From: Bacillus changyiensis
Lineage (GTDB): Bacteria > Bacillota > Bacilli > Bacillales > Bacillaceae
Direction of reading: 5' to 3'
NCBI RefSeq assembly: GCF_027706145.1
Contig: NZ_JAQFWW010000010.1
Location: forward strand, 1 to 47,371
Length of the DNA: 47,371 nucleotides
Shown here piece by piece: positions 17,201-25,374 of this stretch. Positions within the stretch are counted from its first letter, which is position 1, and every line of letters starts with the position of its first letter. The notes under the pieces are model-generated. The model saw nothing but the letters and a program-made list of their open reading frames with translations. It had not been told where the DNA came from and did not search any database. The position numbers and the translations under genes were made by a program.

Positions 17201-18976
17201 ATGAAAACTCTTGATGTTAAAGCGTTGCGTGAAGGAATCGATAAAACGCTTGACGAATTAAAAGTTCAATCTAAAAAAATTGCCAAAATCAAAAAAAGCG
17301 TTGATGGTATCGTAGCCCTAGATGACGCTTTAAAGGGAAAAGGCGGTGAGGCGATTCGGAATTTTTACGAGGAGTGTCACACCCCTTTTTTGCGTTTCTA
17401 TGAATTGTTTATCAAAGAATACACATCAGCACTCAAGAAAATCAAAAAATCGTTAGAATCACTAGAATCTCATGATGATGGATTTATCTCACAACAATTT
17501 CTTGAGAACGACCTTGAAGACGGTTTAAACAAAGCCGACAGAGAAACAAAAAGTATGGTTTCCTCAACAAATGAAGTCATCAAAAGAGTCAAACATATTG
17601 TCGATTTACCCGATTTGGACGATAGTGAGTTTGATAAGCATCAGAAACAAGCGTTGAAAGAGATCAACGACACACTTGAAAAGCTAAACACATTCGACAG
17701 AGAGCAAACAAACGAGTTGAAGACAGCTTCTAACGATCTCCAGACGATGAAAACTTACATGAAAAAACTTGGGAAGATGTATACGTCATCAGGCCCAAGA
17801 ATTGAGATTAATACTTATAAAAAAGGATCAATTTTAGAATCCGAGGAAAAAATTTCAAACCTCACACTCATGAGCCAGCTTGATCCAGAAAAAAAGGTGG
17901 ATACGGATGCGACATCGGCTATTGTAACGATGCTGAAAAAATTGGAGAAGACAGATCCTTTAAGTTTTAATACCGTATTGAGGGACAAGGATGATGTGAG
18001 AATTTATCAAAAGATTCACGAAAAGGATAATCCTTTGATGGGTCTTCTGCTGAAAGATACTGAGACCTATAAAAAAGTTAAGAATGTTAAAAAAGAATAT
18101 ACTGACGAAGAATTAGCAGAGCTTGAAACTAAATATCAATATTTTCAAGATAGATGGTGGCGTGGCTACATTGATGATGGTAAAGTCGTAAAGATTGAGG
18201 AAGTTGAAATTCCAAAACCTAATAAGAACTTAGTGGGGATATCAGAATTTTTAGATGAGATTACAGGATATAATGATATTATTCGAGCAACTTTAGGCAT
18301 AGATCCTAAAACACTTGAGAAAGTTTCGCCAACGGAACGAGGTGTTTCTGGAGCTTTGGCACTACCCATGAATAGACTTTTTAAAGGTGTTGGTATGGGG
18401 GTAAAATGGGTATTTAAAGGCGTGAAAGCTGAGGAAATACTTAAGGCCAAGAAAAAACTAGAGAAAGCGATTAAAGAATTGGGGAAAGTTGAGGAAAAAG
18501 GTTCCAAAAAAGCTGGAGAAGTTGGGAAAGTTGAGAAAGAGATTGAGTCAGGTAAGGATGTCAGTAAAGCTATTAAGGGTAAATATGGTGAAGATGTATC
18601 TAAACTTGGTACCGGTAAAGTTGGGGACTTCACTAAGTTGGAAGGCGAAGAAATAGATGAAATTTTATCCAGAATACCGAAGGATGCTACTAGGAGAGAA
18701 TTGACTCCTGTTAGAGGGAAGGTAACAGAAGGTTTTGAATATAAGTGGAGCGAAAATGGAAAAACAATGAGGGTTAGAATACATGGACCTGATGCATCGG
18801 CTCCTGCTGGAAGTAATGCTAAAAGAAATTGGGTAATAAGGGTTCAACAAGGAAAAAAATATTTAGACCCAGATACAGGAAAGTTTCAACCTCCCGGCAT
18901 AACCAATAAAAATAGTCCAAATTATAGCGAGGATTTAGCAAACAGGACACATATCCCTATAAAAAATCCAAAATAA
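17201..18976 (+). CDS. LXG polymorphic toxin, probable Ntox30 C-terminal domain
   Basis: The 591-residue protein starts at ATG 17201 after GAGGAG. Residues 1-200 form the LXG helical domain (MKTLDVKALREGIDKTL...), the signal for the type VII secretion system. A middle region (about 360-410) resembles the pre-toxin TG linker: ISEFLDEITGYNDIIRATLG. The last 80 residues, with EYKWSENGKTMRVRIHGPD and GSNAKRNWVIRVQQGKKYLD, look like polymorphic toxin type 30, assigned from memory. It is aimed at competing bacteria. The immunity gene follows after 19 bases. It lies on the strand opposite to the phage late genes, between lysis genes and attachment site. Confidence 0.85.
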   Translation: MKTLDVKALREGIDKTLDELKVQSKKIAKIKKSVDGIVALDDALKGKGGEAIRNFYEECHTPFLRFYELFIKEYTSALKKIKKSLESLESHDDGFISQQFLENDLEDGLNKADRETKSMVSSTNEVIKRVKHIVDLPDLDDSEFDKHQKQALKEINDTLEKLNTFDREQTNELKTASNDLQTMKTYMKKLGKMYTSSGPRIEINTYKKGSILESEEKISNLTLMSQLDPEKKVDTDATSAIVTMLKKLEKTDPLSFNTVLRDKDDVRIYQKIHEKDNPLMGLLLKDTETYKKVKNVKKEYTDEELAELETKYQYFQDRWWRGYIDDGKVVKIEEVEIPKPNKNLVGISEFLDEITGYNDIIRATLGIDPKTLEKVSPTERGVSGALALPMNRLFKGVGMGVKWVFKGVKAEEILKAKKKLEKAIKELGKVEEKGSKKAGEVGKVEKEIESGKDVSKAIKGKYGEDVSKLGTGKVGDFTKLEGEEIDEILSRIPKDATRRELTPVRGKVTEGFEYKWSENGKTMRVRIHGPDASAPAGSNAKRNWVIRVQQGKKYLDPDTGKFQPPGITNKNSPNYSEDLANRTHIPIKNPK

Positions 18977-18995
18977 TATTAGGAGTAGATAAAAA

Positions 18996-19439
18996 ATGAA
19001 TTTAATAGAAGAAATAACGAATGTAATTTTATTAACTGACGAAGCAGAGAAGGAAAGTGTTATTGAAAAAATAGGAGACCTTTTTGAATATGGAAATTTG
19101 GAAAAAAATGAGATGATAGAAGGAGCAAATCTATTGCTATCTCATATAGTACATGAAAAAAACAGCTCTGTTAGAGAGAGTATGCTTCACGCAGTCAATA
19201 ATGCCATAGTCTATAAAGATATTGCTGCAGATCTATCATTGGATGCCTTATTGCCTTCTTCTACTTTGTTTGAAGTAGAAGAAATATCATATATATTGTC
19301 TTTTCTTGGTTTTTCAGGAAACCCAAAATACCTCTCTATTATAAAATCTTATTTAAACCATCAAAATGTGGAAATTAAAGAAGCAGCACAAGAAGCAATT
19401 ATTGAAATAGAATACAGATCTTCTAAAAAGAAGAAATGA
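18996..19439 (+). CDS. Immunity protein for the LXG toxin (Imm30-like)
   Basis: The 147-residue cytoplasmic protein is all helical, acidic in its first part and basic at the end (EIEYRSSKKKK). The helices resemble HEAT-type repeats, for example NPKYLSIIKSYLNHQNVEIK, as in the Imm30 family. It lies directly downstream of the toxin after the ribosome site TTAGGAG and before a strong terminator. It should bind and block the toxin tip. The family name is tentative; the role as immunity protein is well supported by context. Confidence 0.72.
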   Translation: MNLIEEITNVILLTDEAEKESVIEKIGDLFEYGNLEKNEMIEGANLLLSHIVHEKNSSVRESMLHAVNNAIVYKDIAADLSLDALLPSSTLFEVEEISYILSFLGFSGNPKYLSIIKSYLNHQNVEIKEAAQEAIIEIEYRSSKKKK

Positions 19440-19478
19440 TAAACTCTTTATTATTGACAAAGTAATATCTTGAAATTA

Positions 19479-19505
19479 GGCCCTCTGTTGAAAGAGGGCC
19501 TTTTT
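19479..19505 (+). terminator. Terminator of the toxin-immunity pair
   Basis: GGCCCTCT (19479-19486) pairs with AGAGGGCC (19493-19500), followed by five T. The stem is also just after the stop of the convergent amidase gene. Confidence 0.85.
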
Positions 19506-19507
19506 AA

Positions 19508-20332
19508 TTACTTCAATAACGCCTCAAGTTTCTTCTTCGTCTTCGGCCCGTAAATACCATCCGCAGCTAGTCCATGCATCAATTGGAACCGTCTAACCGC
19601 ATCTTTTGTTTTTGAACCATAATAACCATCAATCCCATTATTTTTCGCGCCTTTGTCTGGATAGAAATAAAGCGCTGCAAGTGCTTCTTGAATCTGTCGT
19701 ACTGCTGTACCTTTCATCATAGGGCTTTTTAGTTTATAAATACCGGAAGGCAATGGATATCTTGATTTCTTGTTATGACTTGAAGATGAGTCTGTTTTAG
19801 ATCCAGTTTTATTTCCTAGTAAGCTATCAACTTTTTTTCTGAATGCTGATAGTTGACTTGAATCACTCACCCAAGGAGCCGGACAGTTTTTACGTGTGAC
19901 ATCATAATGACGAACGATTCTGCTCGTTGATAGTCCGTATCGCTTACATAGTTTTGCAACGAGTTCAGCCGCATTTTCAATAGTTTCACTGTGGATGTTT
20001 CCGTCTTTTTCAACACACATTTCCACACTAATTGCTGTTTGGTTGGCATTCGGCTTTAAGAAGCTGACATAACAACGGTTGCCATCATGGGCATGATAGG
20101 CCATTTCGTTTTCAGGGATGATGTACTGTGCTTCTTTGCGATCCACGAAGTAATGAGCTGAGGCGTAACGCTTAGCTGCAACACATGTCCCATTGAAATA
20201 GTTACGCTCATTTAATGAAGATGCCCCAGGCGTCGCTGTATAGTGCATAACAATTCCTTTCACACCTGATAATTTAGCACCTGGACGAGTATAACGATTA
20301 ACTTTCACAAAATTTTTCACGATTTTCACCAT
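19508..20332 (-). CDS. Phage endolysin, N-acetylmuramoyl-L-alanine amidase
   Basis: The 274-residue lysin has an Amidase_2 domain (about 10-170) with zinc ligands in VMHYTATPGASS and RHYDVTRKNCPAPW. After a Ser/Lys linker (175-195) comes a peptidoglycan-binding domain (about 205-272, AVRQIQEALAALYF). It cuts the amide between muramic acid and L-alanine, like XlyA and CwlA. I chose ATG 20332, eight bases after GAGGAG. It is the last gene of the late operon. Confidence 0.93.
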   Translation of the reverse strand: MVKIVKNFVKVNRYTRPGAKLSGVKGIVMHYTATPGASSLNERNYFNGTCVAAKRYASAHYFVDRKEAQYIIPENEMAYHAHDGNRCYVSFLKPNANQTAISVEMCVEKDGNIHSETIENAAELVAKLCKRYGLSTSRIVRHYDVTRKNCPAPWVSDSSQLSAFRKKVDSLLGNKTGSKTDSSSSHNKKSRYPLPSGIYKLKSPMMKGTAVRQIQEALAALYFYPDKGAKNNGIDGYYGSKTKDAVRRFQLMHGLAADGIYGPKTKKKLEALLK

Positions 20333-20364
20333 GTAAACCACTCCTCATTTATGTTTGAATAAAA

Positions 20365-20385
20365 AAAGACTACCTCTTGGCAGCC
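20365..20385 (-). terminator. Terminator after the holin gene
   Basis: GGCTGCC and GGTAGTC pair with wobbles around AAGA, followed by a long T run on the minus strand. It would lower endolysin transcription relative to the holin. Confidence 0.6.
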
Positions 20386-20387
20386 CA

Positions 20388-20651
20388 TCATTTTGTTAAT
20401 CCGTTTTGTTTTAACACTTCTTTTTGTTTCTTACCTTTCTCAGTCACATAGTTGTTTTTATACCAAGCCATAACTGCCGTAACGATCGTAAACACTGTAG
20501 AACCGACCATATATAAAGCATCTGCCACCGTGTTGACTTGGTCTTCACTAATCGGCAAAGCACCCTTTCCAAACATCATCAAAGTCTGATTAACAAGTGC
20601 AATAAAAAGAAGCACCGTTCGAATGACTGTACCTTTATCAAAGTTTTTCAT
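20388..20651 (-). CDS. Phage holin, SPP1/XhlB family
   Basis: The 87-residue protein starts [20 protein letters not shown] and has two membrane helices (about 11-28 and 45-64) with a basic tail, [16 protein letters not shown]. It matches the XhlB/BhlB holins of PBSX, SPbeta and SPP1 closely. It forms membrane lesions that release or activate the endolysin. It lies 12 bases after the BhlA-like gene. Confidence 0.92.
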   Translation of the reverse strand: MKNFDKGTVIRTVLLFIALVNQTLMMFGKGALPISEDQVNTVADALYMVGSTVFTIVTAVMAWYKNNYVTEKGKKQKEVLKQNGLTK

Positions 20652-20663
20652 TTTTCTTCACTC

Positions 20664-20876
20664 CTATTTTAGATTTTTTTCAATTTGATCCAACTTATCA
20701 ATCACAACATCATATTTCTCACTGAATTTGGCTAGCACTTCATTTTGTGCATCAATCTGTGAATTAAGCTTGTTTTCTCTTTCTTTTGTTGTATTTAATA
20801 CATAAAACAATATCCAACAAAAAAGAACCGCAAACGGCCCTTGAGTCATCAGATATTGAGTGAGATCCATCTCCAA
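20664..20876 (-). CDS. bhlA: BhlA-like holin/bacteriocin UviB-family protein
   Basis: The 70-residue protein begins at a TTG (20874-20876), seven bases after AGGAGG, giving MEMDLTQYLMTQGPFAVLF, which matches SPbeta BhlA from its first residue. One N-terminal helix is followed by a charged coiled coil (29-70). It probably works with the holin downstream in lysis. Confidence 0.88.
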   Translation of the reverse strand: MEMDLTQYLMTQGPFAVLFCWILFYVLNTTKERENKLNSQIDAQNEVLAKFSEKYDVVIDKLDQIEKNLK

Positions 20877-20904
20877 AGGCTTCACCTCCTTTAAGGCAAA
20901 ATAA

Positions 20905-20926
20905 AAAAGCCCGATCGGCTCTTTTA
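20905..20926 (-). terminator. Terminator before the bhlA gene
   Basis: AGCCGATCGGGCT forms a hairpin followed by TTTTTATTTT on the minus strand, between the XkdX-like gene and bhlA. Confidence 0.65.
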
Positions 20927-20937
20927 AATCCGTTCTG

Positions 20938-21384
20938 TTATTCTGTCTTGTCGCTAGGAGGCTTATTGGGATCGTAAGGTTCTCCAGTGATTTCTTCATA
21001 TTGCTTCGGTGTGATCCTTCCGGCACCTACTCCATCATGAATTTGTTTTTTCGTCCAAAGACCGTTTTTATAAAAACCTTTCATATACGTGAACCAATCT
21101 GCCGTCTTTTCCGATCCTTCTATTGAGATCATATAGTATAGATGAGCAACCTGTTTCCTCAAAATCTCGGTTTCACTAGGTTCAGGTGGAGACGGCTTCA
21201 CACTATCAATATACTCTTGTGTAGCCGTTTCAACCCACACACCCTTCTCTAGCTGGTATTTAGGAACGTATATCCCTTCAGGGATTAGCACTGTCGTACT
21301 ATTAGGCGGTAATGTATCACCATTTATCTCAACATCATCTTCACCAGCATATTTAAAGCTTGCATCATAATAAAGAACGTGCAT
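20938..21384 (-). CDS. Tail fibre-associated protein with XkdX domain
   Basis: The 148-residue protein starts at ATG 21384 after GGGGAGG. The N-terminal half (MHVLYYDASFKYAGEDDVEI) is a small beta-rich domain often found in Bacillus phage tails. The C-terminal half contains the XkdX motif, WFTYMKGFYKNGLWTKKQIH, then ITPKQYEEITGEPYD. XkdX proteins lie between fibre and lysis genes in PBSX-type phages; their role is unknown. Confidence 0.8.
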   Translation of the reverse strand: MHVLYYDASFKYAGEDDVEINGDTLPPNSTTVLIPEGIYVPKYQLEKGVWVETATQEYIDSVKPSPPEPSETEILRKQVAHLYYMISIEGSEKTADWFTYMKGFYKNGLWTKKQIHDGVGAGRITPKQYEEITGEPYDPNKPPSDKTE

Positions 21385-21398
21385 ATTTTTCCCTCCCC

Positions 21399-22766
21399 TT
21401 ACCATAATGGAATTCCGATATTAAAAGAGACTCTCGTAACACTTGCATTATCATTCGCCATGATGCCGTCATATCTCAGCTCCCCATCAGTGGTGAAAGA
21501 AAAACGAGCGATTCCATAAGACCCGATTGTAGGTACAACAAAATCAACGATCCGTATAGGCTTATTTGTGAACTTCGCAACAATAGTTCCGATAGCCGGT
21601 AAGGAACTGAAAGAGCCACGTAACCATAAGACATTATTATTGACGGAGAATTGTAACGGAAACGTCGAATCTTGCTTTGCTCCATTGATCAGTGAGGCCG
21701 TATTCCATTCCGGCGATAAGTCTGACGATGATAAAGACCGTTGCCATCCCTGCCAGCCTTCCGTTTGATCGATATAATTGGTGTAAAGATTGTTTTTCCA
21801 ATCAAGCGCTATGACATAACCGTAAGTACCTAATCCCTTTTCATCCGTTCCTGTCATATGAAAAATCCCTCTTGACGAGTGAGGACCTGGCGCGTTTTTG
21901 GCTTTCCCTGAACAATAAAAAGTACCGAACCGTTTGCCTAACTCAATGATTTTAGAATAGAAGTCGTCTGTATCTCCTATAGATACCAACACGCCTCCTG
22001 TGTCATTAGATATTTTCGTTAATTGACCATTGTTCCACTTCATACGATCCGCAGATGAAATATGACGAGTAGAATCTTGATTGTGCGTATCAAACTCAGT
22101 TTTTGACGCTTGCTTCATATTTGCGACATTAGATAATCCGATCTGTTCTTTTGTAACCGAGTGTGGATTTTCCTTATTCGCTACATGCTGATCCGTATAA
22201 TTTTTTGCGTTTGCTTCTGCCTTGTCTGCTTTTGCTTGTGCTCCGTCCTTTGTTTCAACATTATTCAGCTCTGCAAATTTCTTTTGAAGTTCATCCAATA
22301 TGTTGTCTGCATGTGCTGCCTTTTCTTGAACAAGCGTTTTAAGCGTCTCAAAATCTTCGATATAATATTCAGCCATCGGGACAATATTCGCATCCACAAG
22401 GGCTTGATCAATCTCAAATGAAAACTTGTGAATACTCATTTTCTGACCGTTATCATAATTGACATAAAGTTCAGCCTGTACTGTCCCGAAATGTTTCATT
22501 TGTTCCGGAGTCAAGACATAAAAAATAACGCCTGCAAGAGCGTCCCCGACTTCCGTATGAACATAGAACTGACTGCCATCCGCGAACTTCATAAACAGTT
22601 TTCCGTGAGTTGCGTTTGATATAGGCAACGGTACACCGTCTTTAGTTAGTTTAAAGGTTATTTTTGCCGTTCCAATGTCTTGTGTGCTGTATTGAATATG
22701 GGTAGATATACTTTGTTTGCTTTGTGCGTTTACATCGAACTGAATGCCGGAGTCTTTATATATCAT
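21399..22766 (-). CDS. Baseplate upper protein (BppU family)
   Basis: The 455-residue protein has an N-terminal BppU domain (1-145, starting MIYKDSGIQFDVNAQ), a helical coiled coil (about 148-200), a collar-like spacer (ENPHSVTKEQIGLSNVANM) and a beta-rich C-terminal receptor-type domain (about 275-455). It probably binds the host wall. The start ATG 22766 follows CGGAGGTGG. It lies between two other tail tip genes. Confidence 0.85.
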   Translation of the reverse strand: MIYKDSGIQFDVNAQSKQSISTHIQYSTQDIGTAKITFKLTKDGVPLPISNATHGKLFMKFADGSQFYVHTEVGDALAGVIFYVLTPEQMKHFGTVQAELYVNYDNGQKMSIHKFSFEIDQALVDANIVPMAEYYIEDFETLKTLVQEKAAHADNILDELQKKFAELNNVETKDGAQAKADKAEANAKNYTDQHVANKENPHSVTKEQIGLSNVANMKQASKTEFDTHNQDSTRHISSADRMKWNNGQLTKISNDTGGVLVSIGDTDDFYSKIIELGKRFGTFYCSGKAKNAPGPHSSRGIFHMTGTDEKGLGTYGYVIALDWKNNLYTNYIDQTEGWQGWQRSLSSSDLSPEWNTASLINGAKQDSTFPLQFSVNNNVLWLRGSFSSLPAIGTIVAKFTNKPIRIVDFVVPTIGSYGIARFSFTTDGELRYDGIMANDNASVTRVSFNIGIPLW

Positions 22767-22779
22767 TTGACCACCTCCG

Positions 22780-25341
22780 TTATATTCCTGGATAAATAAA
22801 GACTTTTGCCAAACCGTAACCCTGATCTTTATTAAAGTCTTTGTGGATTCGCATGACATAAAGCCCTGTTCCATCGAAAGACTTTGTACCTATTCCGTCG
22901 TTAGGTACAATGAAATCACCGTTTTTTACTGTTTCATCAATTCTAACGAAAACCTGACCGATTAAACCGACTACATGCCATTCATCGCGTTCTTCTCTTG
23001 GTGTGTATTCAATCTTAGGATCATAATCTGGGTTTTCTTTTGGAATCTTATATTCACGGCCATCCTCAATAATTGTTTCATAGATCAAGCCACCGAACTC
23101 ATTTCTAAGATAACGGTCATTCCAATAAAACGCTGCGCCACCCATGATAATACCGGCAGTTTCAGAAATAACACCGAGAATTTTATCACCTTTTTGCGCT
23201 TTTCGAATTTTATCACCGTCCAATGTCACCAGGTAGCTGGACTCTATTTTATTTCCGTCTTTAGATTCGAAGTATTCCGCAAGGTCTTTTAGGTCTGACA
23301 CACTCTGAACGGCTCCCGTACCGCGTACCGATCCAGTTTCTGCATTCACTTCGACGCGTTTATTAGCTGTTGATGGCTCACTTCCGAAACCCCACACTGT
23401 TGTATAACTCTTGTCGTTTATGACATTGACAGAACCAAGAACCATAGCCGAAACTAAGTCTTTGCCTTTCACATGGGAGTTATTTGAACCCATGACAACG
23501 GAACGAGAGCCTTCTGTTGTGGAACCTCCTCGTGTTCCGATCAATACATTAGCGTCACCTTTAGCCTTGCCACCACCTGTAGAACCGATAATGGCGCTAG
23601 TATCTGACAAAGGAGAACCAGAACTTGATGCGGCTCTAAATCCGCCCTTGATATTGTTTGGAACAAAGGAGTAACGTTCACCCGCAATCACTGCTGCATC
23701 AGTATATCCAACAGCACGCACCGAAACAATATTTGCTTGGTTGTTTGGCGCTGTTACACCGGCTATCCCACCTTTTGTATGTGTGATCCCATTCATTAGA
23801 TTAACGTAATATACCCCACCGCCTAAGCTAATACCGACTTTTGCCGAATCATGGATCGCAAAGTTTGAGATATGAACGTCATCTGTTCGTTGATCGCCTC
23901 CGATCACATGAATATCTGTACCGGCTTTTGCGAAACCATGCATTTGTAATCCGTTAACATTAATTTTTCGACTCTTATATTGAAATGCGATGATAGTAGT
24001 CCCTTTATAGTTATACGTAGGATCGCCAATCGCACGGAAGTTTGAAATCATGACATGTTGATAAGCCGAAACGACAAGCGCTCGTGGATCTAATCCCACA
24101 CATAGATCATTAAATACCGGCTCACGCGCTGTACAATTGACTAAGGTAACATCTCGGGCTGTTTCACTCCAAGGTTCGTTTGCAAAGTGGTGACCGATAT
24201 GTCGAAGATCAAATGCACGAACATCTCGAAATGATTCACAACCCGTAATGTGGACGTTAGAAGGCGCTGGCCATTCCGCATGTGCTTTCACTTCAACACC
24301 ACGGACATTCCCTGACGTATAACAATCGATAACCCAAACGTTTTTAGACCCGTCATCTACCTCGACACCGTTCGAATTTGCCTTCCCGACTGGATGGGCC
24401 TTTCCACTAGGATTGGTCATCACACATTGCGTGATAAAAACATACTCACTATAGTGCGTTGTTACTCCGTCATCTCCATATCCTGAACCGACGCATCGAT
24501 CAAACCAGATATACCGGCAGCCACTTTTCGTATAGTTAGCCTCGGAAATATTGTAGGTTGGTGCAGAGGCATCAAAACAATGCAGCCCTGGATTAATACC
24601 TTCTACTTCTCGCGCAATCCCGAATGTAACATTGGCGAAGGTGAGACAGCTCGAATGTATTCCACCGGTTGCACCTACACCGCCCTGGCGATCTGGGTTC
24701 CAATCAAGCGACATTCCTTCTACAACGATATTTCGGTTTCCCTTTAAATGATCCGCGTTCGTGACAACCCACTCACTAGCTGGCGTATCTTCGTGCAGTT
24801 TAAGTGTAGTGACGCCGATACCTTGACCGACCATGTACGTCCAAGACGGGAGTTTGACGCCTTTTACAATATAGATTCCGGCTGATAGATTCAGGCGTAC
24901 TTTACCGGCACCAATCGCTTTTTGAAACGCTTCTGTACTATCTTTTACACCGGTCGGATCTGCACCGAAGTCGTCAACGTTTACGGTTCGCTTGATTTTT
25001 CGGAGTAGCTTACCATACTCCGTATCTAATCGCTCTTTAAGTAAGGGAAATACCTCTCCATCCGCTGTAACTCTCGAATCGACTACCTCTTTAACATTAG
25101 TTCCGTCGGTATTTAATATTAAATTGCGTATTCTGTTCTTTAATCCTTCTAAAACCGAAGACACAGAAAAACCGCCGTGATCGACTTGTTCTGATGTATG
25201 GGCCGTTTTAGATAATTCATGACTTTTCAAATGGTACTCTTGATCGTTTAAGGTATTTTCAATACTTTGCATATCCGATTTTAATTGTGCTTGATGACGG
25301 GAGTTTCGCGTTTGATCATAATTTTTGATGAGCTGCACCAT
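22780..25341 (-). CDS. Tail spike, beta-helix protein with self-cleaving peptidase G2 domain
   Basis: The 853-residue protein starts at ATG 25341 after GGAGTGAGG. Residues 1-100 are helical; 105-560 form a right-handed beta-helix of pectate-lyase type, opening with VDDFGADPTGVKDSTEAF. A stretch with short Gly/Ser repeats (SRSVVMGSNNSHV) resembles trimeric adhesin heads. The last 180 residues (SDLKDLAEYFESKDGNKIES to the end) are the peptidase G2 chaperone, which cuts itself off after trimer folding, as in SPbeta YomR. It probably degrades or binds wall polymer. Confidence 0.88.
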   Translation of the reverse strand: MVQLIKNYDQTRNSRHQAQLKSDMQSIENTLNDQEYHLKSHELSKTAHTSEQVDHGGFSVSSVLEGLKNRIRNLILNTDGTNVKEVVDSRVTADGEVFPLLKERLDTEYGKLLRKIKRTVNVDDFGADPTGVKDSTEAFQKAIGAGKVRLNLSAGIYIVKGVKLPSWTYMVGQGIGVTTLKLHEDTPASEWVVTNADHLKGNRNIVVEGMSLDWNPDRQGGVGATGGIHSSCLTFANVTFGIAREVEGINPGLHCFDASAPTYNISEANYTKSGCRYIWFDRCVGSGYGDDGVTTHYSEYVFITQCVMTNPSGKAHPVGKANSNGVEVDDGSKNVWVIDCYTSGNVRGVEVKAHAEWPAPSNVHITGCESFRDVRAFDLRHIGHHFANEPWSETARDVTLVNCTAREPVFNDLCVGLDPRALVVSAYQHVMISNFRAIGDPTYNYKGTTIIAFQYKSRKINVNGLQMHGFAKAGTDIHVIGGDQRTDDVHISNFAIHDSAKVGISLGGGVYYVNLMNGITHTKGGIAGVTAPNNQANIVSVRAVGYTDAAVIAGERYSFVPNNIKGGFRAASSSGSPLSDTSAIIGSTGGGKAKGDANVLIGTRGGSTTEGSRSVVMGSNNSHVKGKDLVSAMVLGSVNVINDKSYTTVWGFGSEPSTANKRVEVNAETGSVRGTGAVQSVSDLKDLAEYFESKDGNKIESSYLVTLDGDKIRKAQKGDKILGVISETAGIIMGGAAFYWNDRYLRNEFGGLIYETIIEDGREYKIPKENPDYDPKIEYTPREERDEWHVVGLIGQVFVRIDETVKNGDFIVPNDGIGTKSFDGTGLYVMRIHKDFNKDQGYGLAKVFIYPGI

Positions 25342-25374
25342 TTGCCTCACTCCTTTTTGACAAAATAAAAAACG

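Noticed and set aside
18166..18633. 155-residue minus ORF within the LXG gene
   Set aside because: Ser/Pro/Phe/Leu-rich shadow of the Lys/Glu-rich toxin coding strand.
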